Assembly (NCBI RefSeq): GCF_000613185.1
Contig: NZ_CCBB010000003.1
Span: 186,001-250,000, forward strand
Reading direction: 5' to 3'
DNA: 64,000 nt
From: Mycolicibacterium cosmeticum
GTDB taxonomy: Bacteria; Actinomycetota; Actinomycetes; Mycobacteriales; Mycobacteriaceae
This document shows, piece by piece, positions 1 through 7,406 of this stretch; within the stretch, counting starts at the first letter, position 1, and each line of letters begins with the position of its first letter. The notes under the pieces were generated by a model. The model did not search any database. It was not told the origin of the DNA and saw only the letters and a program-made list of their open reading frames with translations. The position numbers and the translations under genes are program-made.

Positions 1-583
1 CGGTGTATGTGCCGGCGGCCGTCTCGGTGGTGCGCGACGCGGTGCCGATGCCCCCTTTGAATCCGTGACAGATCATGCCGGTGCCGCCCCCGACGGTGCC
101 CTCGGCCGGGGCGTCGGTGGAGGCGTTCTCCAGGGCGGAGCGGGCGTGTTCGGGCCGGACGTGGAAGCCGTTGATGTCGTTGAGCAATCCGTCATAGGTC
201 TCGCCGACGACGGGCAGTGACCAGTACAGGCCCTCGCCGCGAGCGCGGACCTGGGCGGCCACCAACTCGTCGCGCACCACGCCGACGCTGTGCGTGTTGG
301 TCAGACCGATGGCGGTGGTGAGCTCGCCGGACTCACGGATCCATTCGAGACCGGTGAGCTCGCCGCTGCCGTTGAGCCGGTGCGCCCCGGCGAACACCGG
401 CTCGGTCCAGATGTCGTCGTGCGGGACGATCATGGTGACGCCGGTGTTGATGCCCTCGCCCTGCAGCGTGGTGTGCCCGACCCGCACGCCGGCGACGTCG
501 GTGATGGCGTTGAGGGGGCCGGTGGGGTGTTCCCCGATGACGACACCGAGATCTCTGGCACGCATTGGTTCCGCTCGCTTCAT
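1..583 (-). CDS. P1 family (DmpA-type) aminopeptidase, C-terminus cut by window edge
   Basis: This is the N-terminal 194 residues of a peptidase S58 / P1 family protein (DmpA, BapA type: L-aminopeptidase, D-esterase or beta-peptidyl aminopeptidase). The visible family features are GVRVGHTTL near residue 29, a NTGVTMIVPH segment, NDINGFHV, and the GGGTGM...GFKGGIGTASR block near the right of the visible part. These enzymes are made as one chain that cleaves itself before a catalytic Ser; that Ser lies beyond the window edge, so activity cannot be judged. I chose the ATG at 583 (MKRAEPMRARDLG) because an AGGA sequence lies 12 bases upstream; the ATG at 565 is the alternative. The gene is divergent from a TetR gene and the shared 80-bp gap holds an operator-like palindrome, so the TetR protein probably controls it. 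Confidence 0.85.
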   Translation of the reverse strand, partial: MKRAEPMRARDLGVVIGEHPTGPLNAITDVAGVRVGHTTLQGEGINTGVTMIVPHDDIWTEPVFAGAHRLNGSGELTGLEWIRESGELTTAIGLTNTHSVGVVRDELVAAQVRARGEGLYWSLPVVGETYDGLLNDINGFHVRPEHARSALENASTDAPAEGTVGGGTGMICHGFKGGIGTASRTTETAAGTYT

Positions 584-585
584 CA

Positions 586-616
586 ATAGTTTTTTTCCTG
601 ATTGGAAAAGAACTAT
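586..616. promoter_or_regulatory. Operator-like palindrome between the peptidase and tetR genes
   Basis: Left arm ATAGTTTTTTTCC (586-598) and right arm GGAAAAGAACTAT (604-616) are inverted copies matching at 12 of 13 positions around a 5-base centre. It sits in the short divergent promoter region, 3 bp from the peptidase start and 47 bp from the tetR start. This is the normal place and size for a TetR dimer site. Confidence 0.7.
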
Positions 617-662
617 GCGCCTGTGTGCGGCGTCACGCAACAGAACGGGCAAGATTGGTGTC

Positions 663-1274
663 ATGGCACGGCCGAACAAGCAGGTGGAACGGCGTCACGA
701 CATCATGGACGCAGCGATCACGCTCATCGAGCGCCACGACCTGGCCACCCTCAAGCTGTCCGATGTCGCCGACGAGCTCGGGCTGACCACCAATGCGGTG
801 CGCTACTACTTCAAGGACATGACGCAGCTGCTCTCGGAGCTGGCGCTGCGCTCCGACGTCCGGTTCTACGACGAGCGCCTGGAGCTGCAGCGCTCATCGG
901 GTGATGTGTGCGAGCAGCTGATGCTGACCATGGCCGCCGGCTTGCCCACCGGGCCCGAGGACGCCGAGTGGCGCGCGATCTGGCGGGCGGTGCTCTCGGC
1001 CGGCTTCGAACTGGACCAACGTCGCGATGTGCAGGGCATCTATCACCGGCAGGTGGGGCTGTACGCCGACCTGTTGACCGCCGGCGCGCAGCAGGGCGTG
1101 TTCGTCCTGCGGCATCCGGCGCGCGATATCGCCATGACGATCATGGGGATGGAGGACTACTTCGGCTACCGCATCGTCGCGCGGGACCCGGACTTCAGCC
1201 GGACGACCGCGCTGCGGTTGATGCGGCAGTACGCGGAGCTGGCGGTCGGGGTGGCGTTGCCGGAGATCGACTGA
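663..1274 (+). CDS. TetR/AcrR family transcriptional regulator
   Basis: A 203-residue one-component regulator of usual TetR length. Residues about 12-58 form the TetR DNA-binding domain: an amphipathic first helix (IMDAAITLIERHD), then LATLKLSDVADELGLTTNAVRYYF, the helix-turn-helix with the usual aromatic end. The rest is a helical ligand and dimer domain with no recognisable ligand signature. The ATG at 663 was chosen because the TetR fold starts about 10 residues in. It is divergent from the DmpA-type peptidase, and the palindrome at 586-616 is probably its own operator, so it likely represses the peptidase and itself. The inducer is unknown. Confidence 0.88.
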   Translation: MARPNKQVERRHDIMDAAITLIERHDLATLKLSDVADELGLTTNAVRYYFKDMTQLLSELALRSDVRFYDERLELQRSSGDVCEQLMLTMAAGLPTGPEDAEWRAIWRAVLSAGFELDQRRDVQGIYHRQVGLYADLLTAGAQQGVFVLRHPARDIAMTIMGMEDYFGYRIVARDPDFSRTTALRLMRQYAELAVGVALPEID

Positions 1275-1330
1275 CGGCGATGACTTCTGCGTCCCACGCC
1301 GGTCGATACCGGTGTGGAAAGGAGAATTCC

Positions 1331-1726
1331 GTGAGCGCGGAAGCCGACGTTCGAGACGTGATCACCCGGTGGGTCGACGGCATCAAGGCCTGTGACGTGG
1401 AGACCGTCGTCGCGGCGCACTCCGATGACTTCGTGCAGTTCGACGTGCCGCCACCGTATGACGGTGTCCGAGGGGTGCCGGCGTACCGCGACACCTGGCC
1501 GCCGTTCTTCGAATTCCTCCGTGGCGGAGCAGTTTTCGAGATCGTCGAACTGAACATCGTGGCCGGTGCGGACGTCGCCTTCGCCTACGGGCTGGCGAAG
1601 TGCGGGCGTGCCGAGGATTTCGCGAAGAACCCGGACATCCGGCTGCGGATGACGGTGGGGCTGCGCAAGGTCGACGGCGAATGGCTGATCGTGCACGAGC
1701 ACCATTCGTTTCCGATGACGGGGTAG
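1331..1726 (+). CDS. NTF2/SnoaL-like small protein
   Basis: A 131-residue protein with the pattern of the SnoaL/NTF2 cone fold (DUF4440 type): an N-terminal helix with ITRWVDGIKACDVETVVAAHSDD, a DGVRGVPAYRDTW segment, and C-terminal strands ending VDGEWLIVHEHHSFP. Proteins of this size and ending (EWLIVHEHxS) are usually ketosteroid-isomerase-like or uncharacterised stress proteins; no specific reaction can be assigned. Start is GTG at 1331, preceded by AAGGAG at 1319-1324. It lies 56 bp after tetR on the same strand and may be cotranscribed with it. Confidence 0.75.
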   Translation: MSAEADVRDVITRWVDGIKACDVETVVAAHSDDFVQFDVPPPYDGVRGVPAYRDTWPPFFEFLRGGAVFEIVELNIVAGADVAFAYGLAKCGRAEDFAKNPDIRLRMTVGLRKVDGEWLIVHEHHSFPMTG

Positions 1727-1773
1727 GTCAGTCGGGGCGGTGCGGTGTCACCCCGCGTCGGTACGGTGGGCCG

Positions 1774-2064
1774 GTGTTTGACGATCACCGTGAACCCGAT
1801 GACGAACTGGCCGACCTGATCGCCGAGGAGGAGGACGACGAGCAGACGGCCAACGGGTCGATGCTCTCGATCCGCAACGCGGACGGTGAGGAGGTGGTGA
1901 GCATCTTCGCCACCGGTGACGAGTGGAACGTGCACCTGCAGCCCGGCGGCTCGATCCGCAACGCCTTCCTGGGCAGCCGCGCCGAGTCGCCGGTGTGGGT
2001 GAGCAGCGCGGACAGTGAGATCGAGCGGGACGAGGACGGGACGTACGTGATCCGGCTGGGCTGA
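1774..2064 (+). CDS. Small acidic conserved hypothetical protein
   Basis: A 96-residue, strongly acidic protein (DDHREPDDELADLIAEEEDDEQ near the N-terminus, split here by type only: Asp/Glu rich) followed by alternating beta-strand-like segments (MLSIRNADGEEVVSIFATGDEWNV). I do not recognise a family. The GTG at 1774 is the best start because the reading frame upstream of it is not protein-like and a GGTGGGCCG sequence precedes it. It converges with the GMC oxidoreductase gene, the two stops being 3 bp apart. Length, codon use and position support a real gene, but no function can be given. Confidence 0.55.
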   Translation: MFDDHREPDDELADLIAEEEDDEQTANGSMLSIRNADGEEVVSIFATGDEWNVHLQPGGSIRNAFLGSRAESPVWVSSADSEIERDEDGTYVIRLG

Positions 2065-2067
2065 CGG

Positions 2068-3585
2068 TCAGCGGATCATCGCGGCCGCCTTCTCGCCGAT
2101 CATGATGGCCGCGGCGTTCGTGTTCACGGGCATGATCCGCGGCATGATCGATGCATCGGCAACCCGTACACCGGTCAGCCCGTGCACCCGCAGATCCGGT
2201 CCGACCACGGCATCGGGCCCGATGCCCATCGCGCACGTGCCGACCGGGTGGTAGTAGGTGCTGGTGCCGTGAGCCAGGAAGCCCCGCAAAGCCGCCTCGT
2301 CGGCGGCGTCGGCGCCCGGCAGCACTTCGCGCGCTCGCCAGGGGGCGAAGGCCTCGTCGGCGGCGATCTCGCGCGCTACCTCGATCCCGTGGACCATGCG
2401 CCGCACGTCCGACTCCACGCCCAGATAGTTCGGGTCGATCAACGGCGGGGTCTCCGGATCCGGTCCCGCCAGCCGGATCGAACCGCGCGCATCCGGCACC
2501 GTCGCGACCGCCAGTGTGAAGCTGTTCGGTGGTGCCGCCAGGTGTGGGGGATGGAACGGCACGTGGATGAACATCAGCTGCATGTCCGGGCCGGCCAGCG
2601 AGGCGTCGCTGCGCCACAGCAGCGACACCTCGGCGTGGTTCGTCTTCGCGGCCGGAATCGGTTGCGCCGCTTCGTAGACGACGCCGCATAGCGGATGGTC
2701 GTGCAGGTTGCGTCCGACCCCGGGCAGGTCGTGGACAACCTCGACGCCGGTGGCGCGGAGTTCCGCGGCGGGTCCGACGCCCGACAGCAGGAGCAGTCGT
2801 GGTGAATCCACGGCACCGGCACTGATCACCACCTCCGCGGCGGCGTGGACGGTCGTTTTTCGACCGTCGTGTACGAAATCGACTCCCGTACAGTGCGTCC
2901 CCGCGAATCTCAGCGCGTGCACGCGGGAATCCGTCATGACCGTCAGGTTTGCCCTGCCGCGCACCGGGTGCAGATAGGCGGTGGCGGTGCTCTGCCGGGT
3001 ACCGCCGGAGATCGACAGGTCGTGCCAGCCGGCGCCCTCGGCTCGGCTGCCGTTGAAGTCGTCGGTCGATGGGAACCCGGCCGCGGCCGCAGCGTCGAGG
3101 AACACCTGCGACAACGGATTGGCCACGTCGGCGGTGGCCGGCGCCGGGGTCATCGGACCGGCGGTGCCACGGTAGTGCGGATCGGCGGCCGGTACCGTCT
3201 CGATGCGCCGGAAATAGGGCAGTACCGACTCGTAATCCCAACCAACACAACCCGATTTGGCCCACCCGTCGAAATCGTTCGGGTGGCCGCGCAAGTACAC
3301 CATTGCGTTGATGCTGCTGCTGCCCCCGAGTGTGTGGCCACGGGGCCAGTTGTGGGCGTGTCCGGCGGTGCCGGCCTGTGGGACCGTGTCGTAGGAGTAG
3401 TCGACCTCGGTGCCCCACAGCGCCGGCCAGGCGGGTGGCGCGGAGATCTCAGACCGGGTGTCGGCGGGCCCGGACTCCAGCAGCAGCACCCGGGTTGTGG
3501 GATCCTCCGACAGCCGGGCGGCGATCACACACCCGGCCGATCCGGCGCCGACCACTACATAGTCAAACTCGGCGAATTCTGTCAT
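2068..3585 (-). CDS. GMC family FAD-dependent oxidoreductase (choline dehydrogenase-like)
   Basis: A 505-residue glucose-methanol-choline oxidoreductase. The N-terminal FAD dinucleotide-binding motif is GAGSAG at residues 13-18; the two GMC signature blocks are RGHTLGGSSSINAM and SAGAVDSPRLLLLSG; the C-terminal catalytic region has STYYHPVGTC (active-site His) and VNTNAAAIMIGEKAA. These enzymes oxidise alcohols to aldehydes with FAD; the substrate cannot be read from sequence. The start ATG at 3585 places the FAD motif at the normal distance from the N-terminus. It is the last gene of a minus-strand run with an intradiol dioxygenase 23 bp upstream and a lipoprotein hydrolase before that, suggesting catabolism of an aromatic or related compound. 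Confidence 0.9.
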   Translation of the reverse strand: MTEFAEFDYVVVGAGSAGCVIAARLSEDPTTRVLLLESGPADTRSEISAPPAWPALWGTEVDYSYDTVPQAGTAGHAHNWPRGHTLGGSSSINAMVYLRGHPNDFDGWAKSGCVGWDYESVLPYFRRIETVPAADPHYRGTAGPMTPAPATADVANPLSQVFLDAAAAAGFPSTDDFNGSRAEGAGWHDLSISGGTRQSTATAYLHPVRGRANLTVMTDSRVHALRFAGTHCTGVDFVHDGRKTTVHAAAEVVISAGAVDSPRLLLLSGVGPAAELRATGVEVVHDLPGVGRNLHDHPLCGVVYEAAQPIPAAKTNHAEVSLLWRSDASLAGPDMQLMFIHVPFHPPHLAAPPNSFTLAVATVPDARGSIRLAGPDPETPPLIDPNYLGVESDVRRMVHGIEVAREIAADEAFAPWRAREVLPGADAADEAALRGFLAHGTSTYYHPVGTCAMGIGPDAVVGPDLRVHGLTGVRVADASIMPRIMPVNTNAAAIMIGEKAAAMIR

Positions 3586-3608
3586 CTGCCAATCACTTCC
3601 AGTCGTCT

Positions 3609-4487
3609 TCACACCATCGTCCAGCGCTGCGGCTGGAGCACGAAGTCGTATGTTGCGAGCAGCCACGGCTCGTCGGACGTCCGCCCGTCGGGTGTCGGGC
3701 CTGCCGGGCGGCGTTCGAACTCGACCACCAGCTCGGCCTTGGTGCCGTACACGGCATCGGTGTCGAGGTACGGTGCGCCCGCCTCGAACAGATGGGTGAT
3801 CAGCGGCTCGTAACCCGGGGCGGTGATCAGGAAATGCACGTGAGCCGGGCGGTGGCGGCTGATACCGGCGCGCGAGATCAGCTCGCCGACCGGGCCGTCC
3901 ATCGGTATCGAGTAGCCGCGCGGTGCGATGGTTCGCACGCAGTAGCCCCCGCCGGGTTGCGAGGTGTACTTCGCACGCAGGCGCGCGTCCCCGTCGGGGA
4001 GCTGTCCCTCGTAGATGCCGTGGGCGTCGGCCTGCCACACGTCGAGCACCGCCCCGCCGACGGGCTGGTCGTGGAGGTCGCGGATCACGCCGGTGATGTA
4101 GAGCGGAGTCCCACTCGACCCCTCGGCCATGTTCGCGCCGTACTCCAGTTGGGGGGAGCCCGCGACGTGGAACGGCCCGAGGACCGTCGGCGGGGTCGCT
4201 CCGGGGTCGCGGCGGTGATTCATCTCGACGACGAGCATCGACAGTCCCAGGACATCGGAGGCCAGGATGAACTCCGCGCGCTTGGCGTCACTGATCTGTC
4301 CGGTGCGGGCGAGCCAGGACATCGCGGTCTTCCATTCGGACTCGGTGAGCCGCACCTCGCGCGCCATGGCATGCAGGTGGCGCACCAGCGCCCGCATCAC
4401 CTCGGACAGCCGGGCGTCACGGGCGCCCGCCCAGCGTTCCGCCGCAAGGGCTGTGATGTCCGCACCCACGGATTGGCCCGTGGTCAC
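3609..4487 (-). CDS. Intradiol ring-cleavage dioxygenase (hydroxyquinol/catechol 1,2-dioxygenase type)
   Basis: A 292-residue non-heme Fe(III) dioxygenase. Residues about 20-95 match the N-terminal dimer helices of catechol/hydroxyquinol 1,2-dioxygenases; the catalytic domain starts at TVLGPFHV (about 101). The four iron ligands are visible: Tyr159 (DAHGIYEGQ), Tyr192 (APRGYSIPM), His216 and His218 (RPAHVHF). The family cleaves a 1,2-dihydroxy aromatic ring between the hydroxyls to a muconate or maleylacetate. Which substrate is used is not certain; the length and RPAHVHF context fit the hydroxyquinol or catechol group. Its ATG overlaps the TGA of the upstream hydrolase gene (4484-4487, ATGA), so the two are translationally coupled. 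Confidence 0.88.
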   Translation of the reverse strand: MTTGQSVGADITALAAERWAGARDARLSEVMRALVRHLHAMAREVRLTESEWKTAMSWLARTGQISDAKRAEFILASDVLGLSMLVVEMNHRRDPGATPPTVLGPFHVAGSPQLEYGANMAEGSSGTPLYITGVIRDLHDQPVGGAVLDVWQADAHGIYEGQLPDGDARLRAKYTSQPGGGYCVRTIAPRGYSIPMDGPVGELISRAGISRHRPAHVHFLITAPGYEPLITHLFEAGAPYLDTDAVYGTKAELVVEFERRPAGPTPDGRTSDEPWLLATYDFVLQPQRWTMV

Positions 4488-5311
4488 GAGGCGGTGGCGC
4501 GAGCGGCCTGACCGATCAGCTCGGCGACGGCGTCGGGGTGGGAGACCGTCACGGCGTGGGACGCGTCGATCTCCACCGAGTGTGACGTCGCCCGGTCACC
4601 CATGAAGCGCATCGACTCGGCGGGAATCGCGAGGTCGGCGGTGGTGACCATGTTCCACGACGGGATGTTCTTCCACGCGGCTTTACTGGCCGGCTCGTTC
4701 AGGGCGTCCTCGGTGATGGGCCGCTGGGTCGCCGCCATCAGCTCGGTGACCTCCGGTGCCACGTCCGCGGCGAACACCCGCTGGAAATCTTCCTGCTTGA
4801 TGTAGAGGTCATTGGCCGTGCCGCCGCTCGGCAGCGGCGCGGCGACGGTCTGCAGGGCGGGGCCGAGCTGTCCACCGGGGAACTTGCCGGCCAGCTCGGA
4901 GGTGCTCTCTCCCGGTTCCAGGATGAAGCTGGCGATGTACACCAGAGCCTTGACATTGGGGTTGCCCGCGGCGGCCTCGCTCATGACCGATCCGCCGTAC
5001 GAGTGGCCGGCCAGCACGACCGGACCTGGCACACTCTTCAGGACAGCGGCGACATAGGCCGCATCGTCATGCAGCCCGCGCAGCGGGTTCGCCGCAGCGA
5101 TCACCGGGTAGCCGTCCCGTTTCAGGCTCGCGACCACGCCGTTCCAGCTCGAGGAATCGGCGAACGCCCCGTGGACCAGCACCACGGTGGGCTTGGCCGC
5201 CGGGGCGGGCTGGTCGGGCGAGCCCGGTTGCTCGGCCGATGCGCCGCCGCAGGCCGAGAGCGCCAGCACCGCGCCGGCGGTCATCGTCGTCAACAGGGAT
5301 GTGAATCTCAT
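4484..5311 (-). CDS. Alpha/beta hydrolase, predicted lipoprotein
   Basis: A 275-residue alpha/beta hydrolase with an export signal. Residues 1-21 form a lipoprotein signal peptide ending LSAC (Cys21 would be lipidated). The hydrolase core starts PTVVLVHGAFADSSSW; the nucleophile is Ser104 in GHSYGGS, and the His of the triad is probably in the C-terminal IDASHAVTVSHPDAV. It resembles the group of esterases and salicylate-esterase-like hydrolases with short chains. ATG at 5311 has a strong AAGGAG 6 bases upstream. It is the first gene of the three-gene operon with the dioxygenase and GMC oxidoreductase, so it may release the aromatic substrate from an ester outside the membrane. That role is inferred from position. 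Confidence 0.87.
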   Translation of the reverse strand: MRFTSLLTTMTAGAVLALSACGGASAEQPGSPDQPAPAAKPTVVLVHGAFADSSSWNGVVASLKRDGYPVIAAANPLRGLHDDAAYVAAVLKSVPGPVVLAGHSYGGSVMSEAAAGNPNVKALVYIASFILEPGESTSELAGKFPGGQLGPALQTVAAPLPSGGTANDLYIKQEDFQRVFAADVAPEVTELMAATQRPITEDALNEPASKAAWKNIPSWNMVTTADLAIPAESMRFMGDRATSHSVEIDASHAVTVSHPDAVAELIGQAARATAS

Positions 5312-5469
5312 TGATCTCCTTGGATTTCGACCGGGACGTGGTCTCGGGCAAGCTGGCGACGGACACGGCAGTCCATCGGCGCCTTCGGCCCGCACGGACC
5401 ACTCTGGTGCCCGTGGCGGCTGGGGGAATCAGTCATCCGACTGCCGAAGCGCCGAGCCCGGATCGGTCG

Positions 5470-5498
5470 CGATGCAGTCATTCGACTCGACTGCATCG
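5470..5498. repeat. Perfect inverted repeat with 10-bp arms upstream of the hydrolase operon
   Basis: Arms CGATGCAGTC (5470-5479) and GACTGCATCG (5489-5498) are exact inverted copies separated by 9 bases. It lies about 160 bp upstream of the hydrolase start. It could be a regulator site or an RNA hairpin in the leader of the operon mRNA. Confidence 0.6.
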
Positions 5499-5525
5499 GC
5501 GGTGGTTGCCTGCCGTCGGTACGCC

Positions 5526-5544
5526 GCGATATATTGCATATCGC
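5526..5544. promoter_or_regulatory. AT-rich palindrome, shared with the luxR promoter
   Basis: GCGATAT (5526-5532) and ATATCGC (5538-5544) are inverted around ATTGC. Bases 5529-5544, ATATATTGCATATCGC, occur again exactly at 10174-10189. In DNA this GC-rich an AT-rich 16-mer repeated only in two promoter positions suggests one regulator acting at both. Confidence 0.6.
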
Positions 5545-5664
5545 TTGCCCGTCGGTCGAAGCGCCGCCCAACCGGGCCCGGTGAGCCACGGCCATGAAGG
5601 GGGCGCCATGTGGCACGTCGTCAGCGAAAATGTCGTTGACGCAGTCGAAGTCGACCCTCGGCGA

Positions 5665-6321
5665 TCAGCCGTCGGAGGCGTGCGCGTCCAGGGTCATCCA
5701 GTTCTTCCGGGTCTCGGTCGCGGCGGCGTCCGCGTCACCGGCCTCGGCGAAGGTGATGATCCGGGCATGCTGAGCCACCGAATCGCGTCCGCGCAGCGAG
5801 GCGAACCGGATGCGCTCCACCCGCCTGAGCACCGGCGTGTACTGATCGAGCACGGTGCGAACCGCCGCGTTCCCCGCACGGTCGACGAGAATCCGATGGA
5901 ATGCGTCATCGGCCGCGACGGCAGCGACGACGTCTCCCGCCGCCAATGCCTCGGCGAACGCGGCGTTGGCCGCCCGCATGCCGGCCAGATCGTCGGCGGT
6001 GAGCAGCGGTACGGCCGTGCGCGCCGCAAGCTCGTTCATCGCTGCCGTCACCGCCTGCGCGTCGGCGAGGGTACGCGGGTCGATCGGGCTGACGATCGTG
6101 TACCGGCCGGGCCTCGTCTCGACCAGGCCCGCCGCGTCGAGGCGCGCGAGTGCTTCCCGGATCGGGGTCCGGCTGACGCCGAGCCAGGCACTGAGCTCGC
6201 CGTCGACCAGTCGCTCTCCCGGCTCGAGGGTCCCGTCGATGATGGCGTCGCGAATTCGCACGAACACGCTGTCGCGCAGCAACTGCCGCCCCTCAAGGGC
6301 ACTGGCAACGGGAACCGGCAT
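5665..6321 (-). CDS. GntR family regulator, FCD (FadR) subfamily
   Basis: A 218-residue regulator. Residues about 15-75 are the GntR winged helix: [26 protein letters not shown], then [27 protein letters not shown], which is the family signature. Residues about 85-205 form the helical FCD ligand-binding domain, with [14 protein letters not shown] and [14 protein letters not shown] carrying the conserved Asp and His that usually bind a metal and a carboxylic acid ligand. The start ATG at 6321 is close to the divergent acdS gene (77 bp gap). In Actinobacteria acdS genes are often next to GntR regulators, so control of acdS in response to an acid such as ACC or 2-ketobutyrate is the likely job; it could also act on the downstream hydrolase operon. 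Confidence 0.88.
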   Translation of the reverse strand: MPVPVASALEGRQLLRDSVFVRIRDAIIDGTLEPGERLVDGELSAWLGVSRTPIREALARLDAAGLVETRPGRYTIVSPIDPRTLADAQAVTAAMNELAARTAVPLLTADDLAGMRAANAAFAEALAAGDVVAAVAADDAFHRILVDRAGNAAVRTVLDQYTPVLRRVERIRFASLRGRDSVAQHARIITFAEAGDADAAATETRKNWMTLDAHASDG

Positions 6322-6398
6322 ACCCCATCATGCACCGTCGAACGCGCCCCGCGAACGCCGACCCGGCGCCCGATCCCCACTCCATGGAACGAGGAATC

Positions 6399-7406
6399 AT
6401 GTCCCTTGCCGACTTCGAACGCCATCCCCTGCTCTTCGGCCCCAGCCCCGTCCACCCGCTGGAACGCCTGACCGAGCATCTCGGCGGCGCGCGGATCTGG
6501 GCCAAGCGCGAGGACTGCAATTCGGGACTCGCCTACGGCGGCAACAAGATGCGCAAACTCGAGTACATCGTTCCCGACGCCCTGGCCAAGGGTGCCGACA
6601 CGCTGGTCTCGATCGGTGGTTACCAGTCCAACCACACCCGCCAGGTGGCCGCGGTCGCAGCGCGGCTGGGGATGAAGGCGCGGCTGGTCCAGGAACGCTG
6701 GGTCGACTGGCCCGACGTCGTCAACGACAAGGTCGGCAACATCCTGCTCTCCCGGATCATGGGCGCCGATGTACGCCTGGACCCCGCCGGATTCGGTATC
6801 GGCATCAAGGATTCCTGGGAGACGGCGCTCGAAGAGGTGCGCGCTGCCGGCGGTGTGCCCTACGGCATCCCTGCCGGTGCATCCGAACATCCGCTCGGCG
6901 GACTCGGTTTCGCGAACTGGGCCTACGAGGTGCAGCAGCAGGAGCGGGAACTCGGCGTCTTCTTCGACACGATCGTCGTCTGCACCGTCACCGGCTCGAC
7001 ACACGCCGGGATGATCGCCGGATTCGCGGGGCAGGACCGGCCTCGCCGTGTCCTGGGCATCGACGCCTCCGCGACCATCGTCAAGACCCGTGAACAGGTG
7101 GCGCGCATCGCCAGGCACACCGCCGACCTCATCGGCCTGGGCCGGCCGCTGGAGGACGACGAGATCACCGTGCTTGAAGGGTGGGCCGGTGATCGCTACG
7201 GCATCCCGGTGCAGTCCACGATCGACGCCATCCGGTTGACCGCCCGCCTCGAGGGAATGATCATCGACCCGGTGTACGAGGGTAAGTCGATGGCCGGGCT
7301 CATCGACCTGGTGCGGCGCGGTGACATCGCACCGGGGTCGACGGTGCTCTATGCCCATCTGGGCGGACAGCCCGCGCTCAACGCGTACGCGGGTGCGTTC
7401 GACTGA
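6399..7406 (+). CDS. acdS: 1-aminocyclopropane-1-carboxylate deaminase
   Basis: A 335-residue PLP enzyme (family length 338) that converts the ethylene precursor ACC to 2-ketobutyrate and ammonia. Residues that separate real ACC deaminases from D-cysteine desulfhydrases are all present, one position lower than in the Pseudomonas reference: Lys50 (YGGNK, PLP Schiff base), Ser77 ([10 protein letters not shown]), Tyr293 and Glu294 (VYEGKSM), and Leu321 (AHLGGQP). The ATG at 6399 has GAGGA 4 bases upstream; an in-frame ATG at 6330 would add 23 residues unlike the family. It is divergent from gntR. Its 3' end overlaps the convergent luxR gene by 29 bp. The gene suggests life around plants or use of ACC as nitrogen source. 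Confidence 0.93.
   Translation: MSLADFERHPLLFGPSPVHPLERLTEHLGGARIWAKREDCNSGLAYGGNKMRKLEYIVPDALAKGADTLVSIGGYQSNHTRQVAAVAARLGMKARLVQERWVDWPDVVNDKVGNILLSRIMGADVRLDPAGFGIGIKDSWETALEEVRAAGGVPYGIPAGASEHPLGGLGFANWAYEVQQQERELGVFFDTIVVCTVTGSTHAGMIAGFAGQDRPRRVLGIDASATIVKTREQVARIARHTADLIGLGRPLEDDEITVLEGWAGDRYGIPVQSTIDAIRLTARLEGMIIDPVYEGKSMAGLIDLVRRGDIAPGSTVLYAHLGGQPALNAYAGAFD

Larger units (their letters stand above)
5312..5664. other. Gene-free region between gntR and the hydrolase operon
   Basis: This 353-bp stretch has no convincing gene. It lies upstream of the hydrolase-dioxygenase-GMC operon and downstream of gntR, so it should hold the operon promoter. It contains a 10-bp-arm inverted repeat (5470-5498) and an AT-rich palindrome (5526-5544) whose 16-base core recurs exactly in front of the LuxR regulator gene 4.6 kb away. 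If transcription starts near the AT-rich site, the hydrolase mRNA has a leader of about 200 nucleotides. Confidence 0.6.

Noticed and set aside
5308..5616. 102-codon minus-strand frame in the hydrolase promoter region
   Set aside because: No protein-like pattern, and it overlaps the palindromes and the ribosome site of the hydrolase gene.
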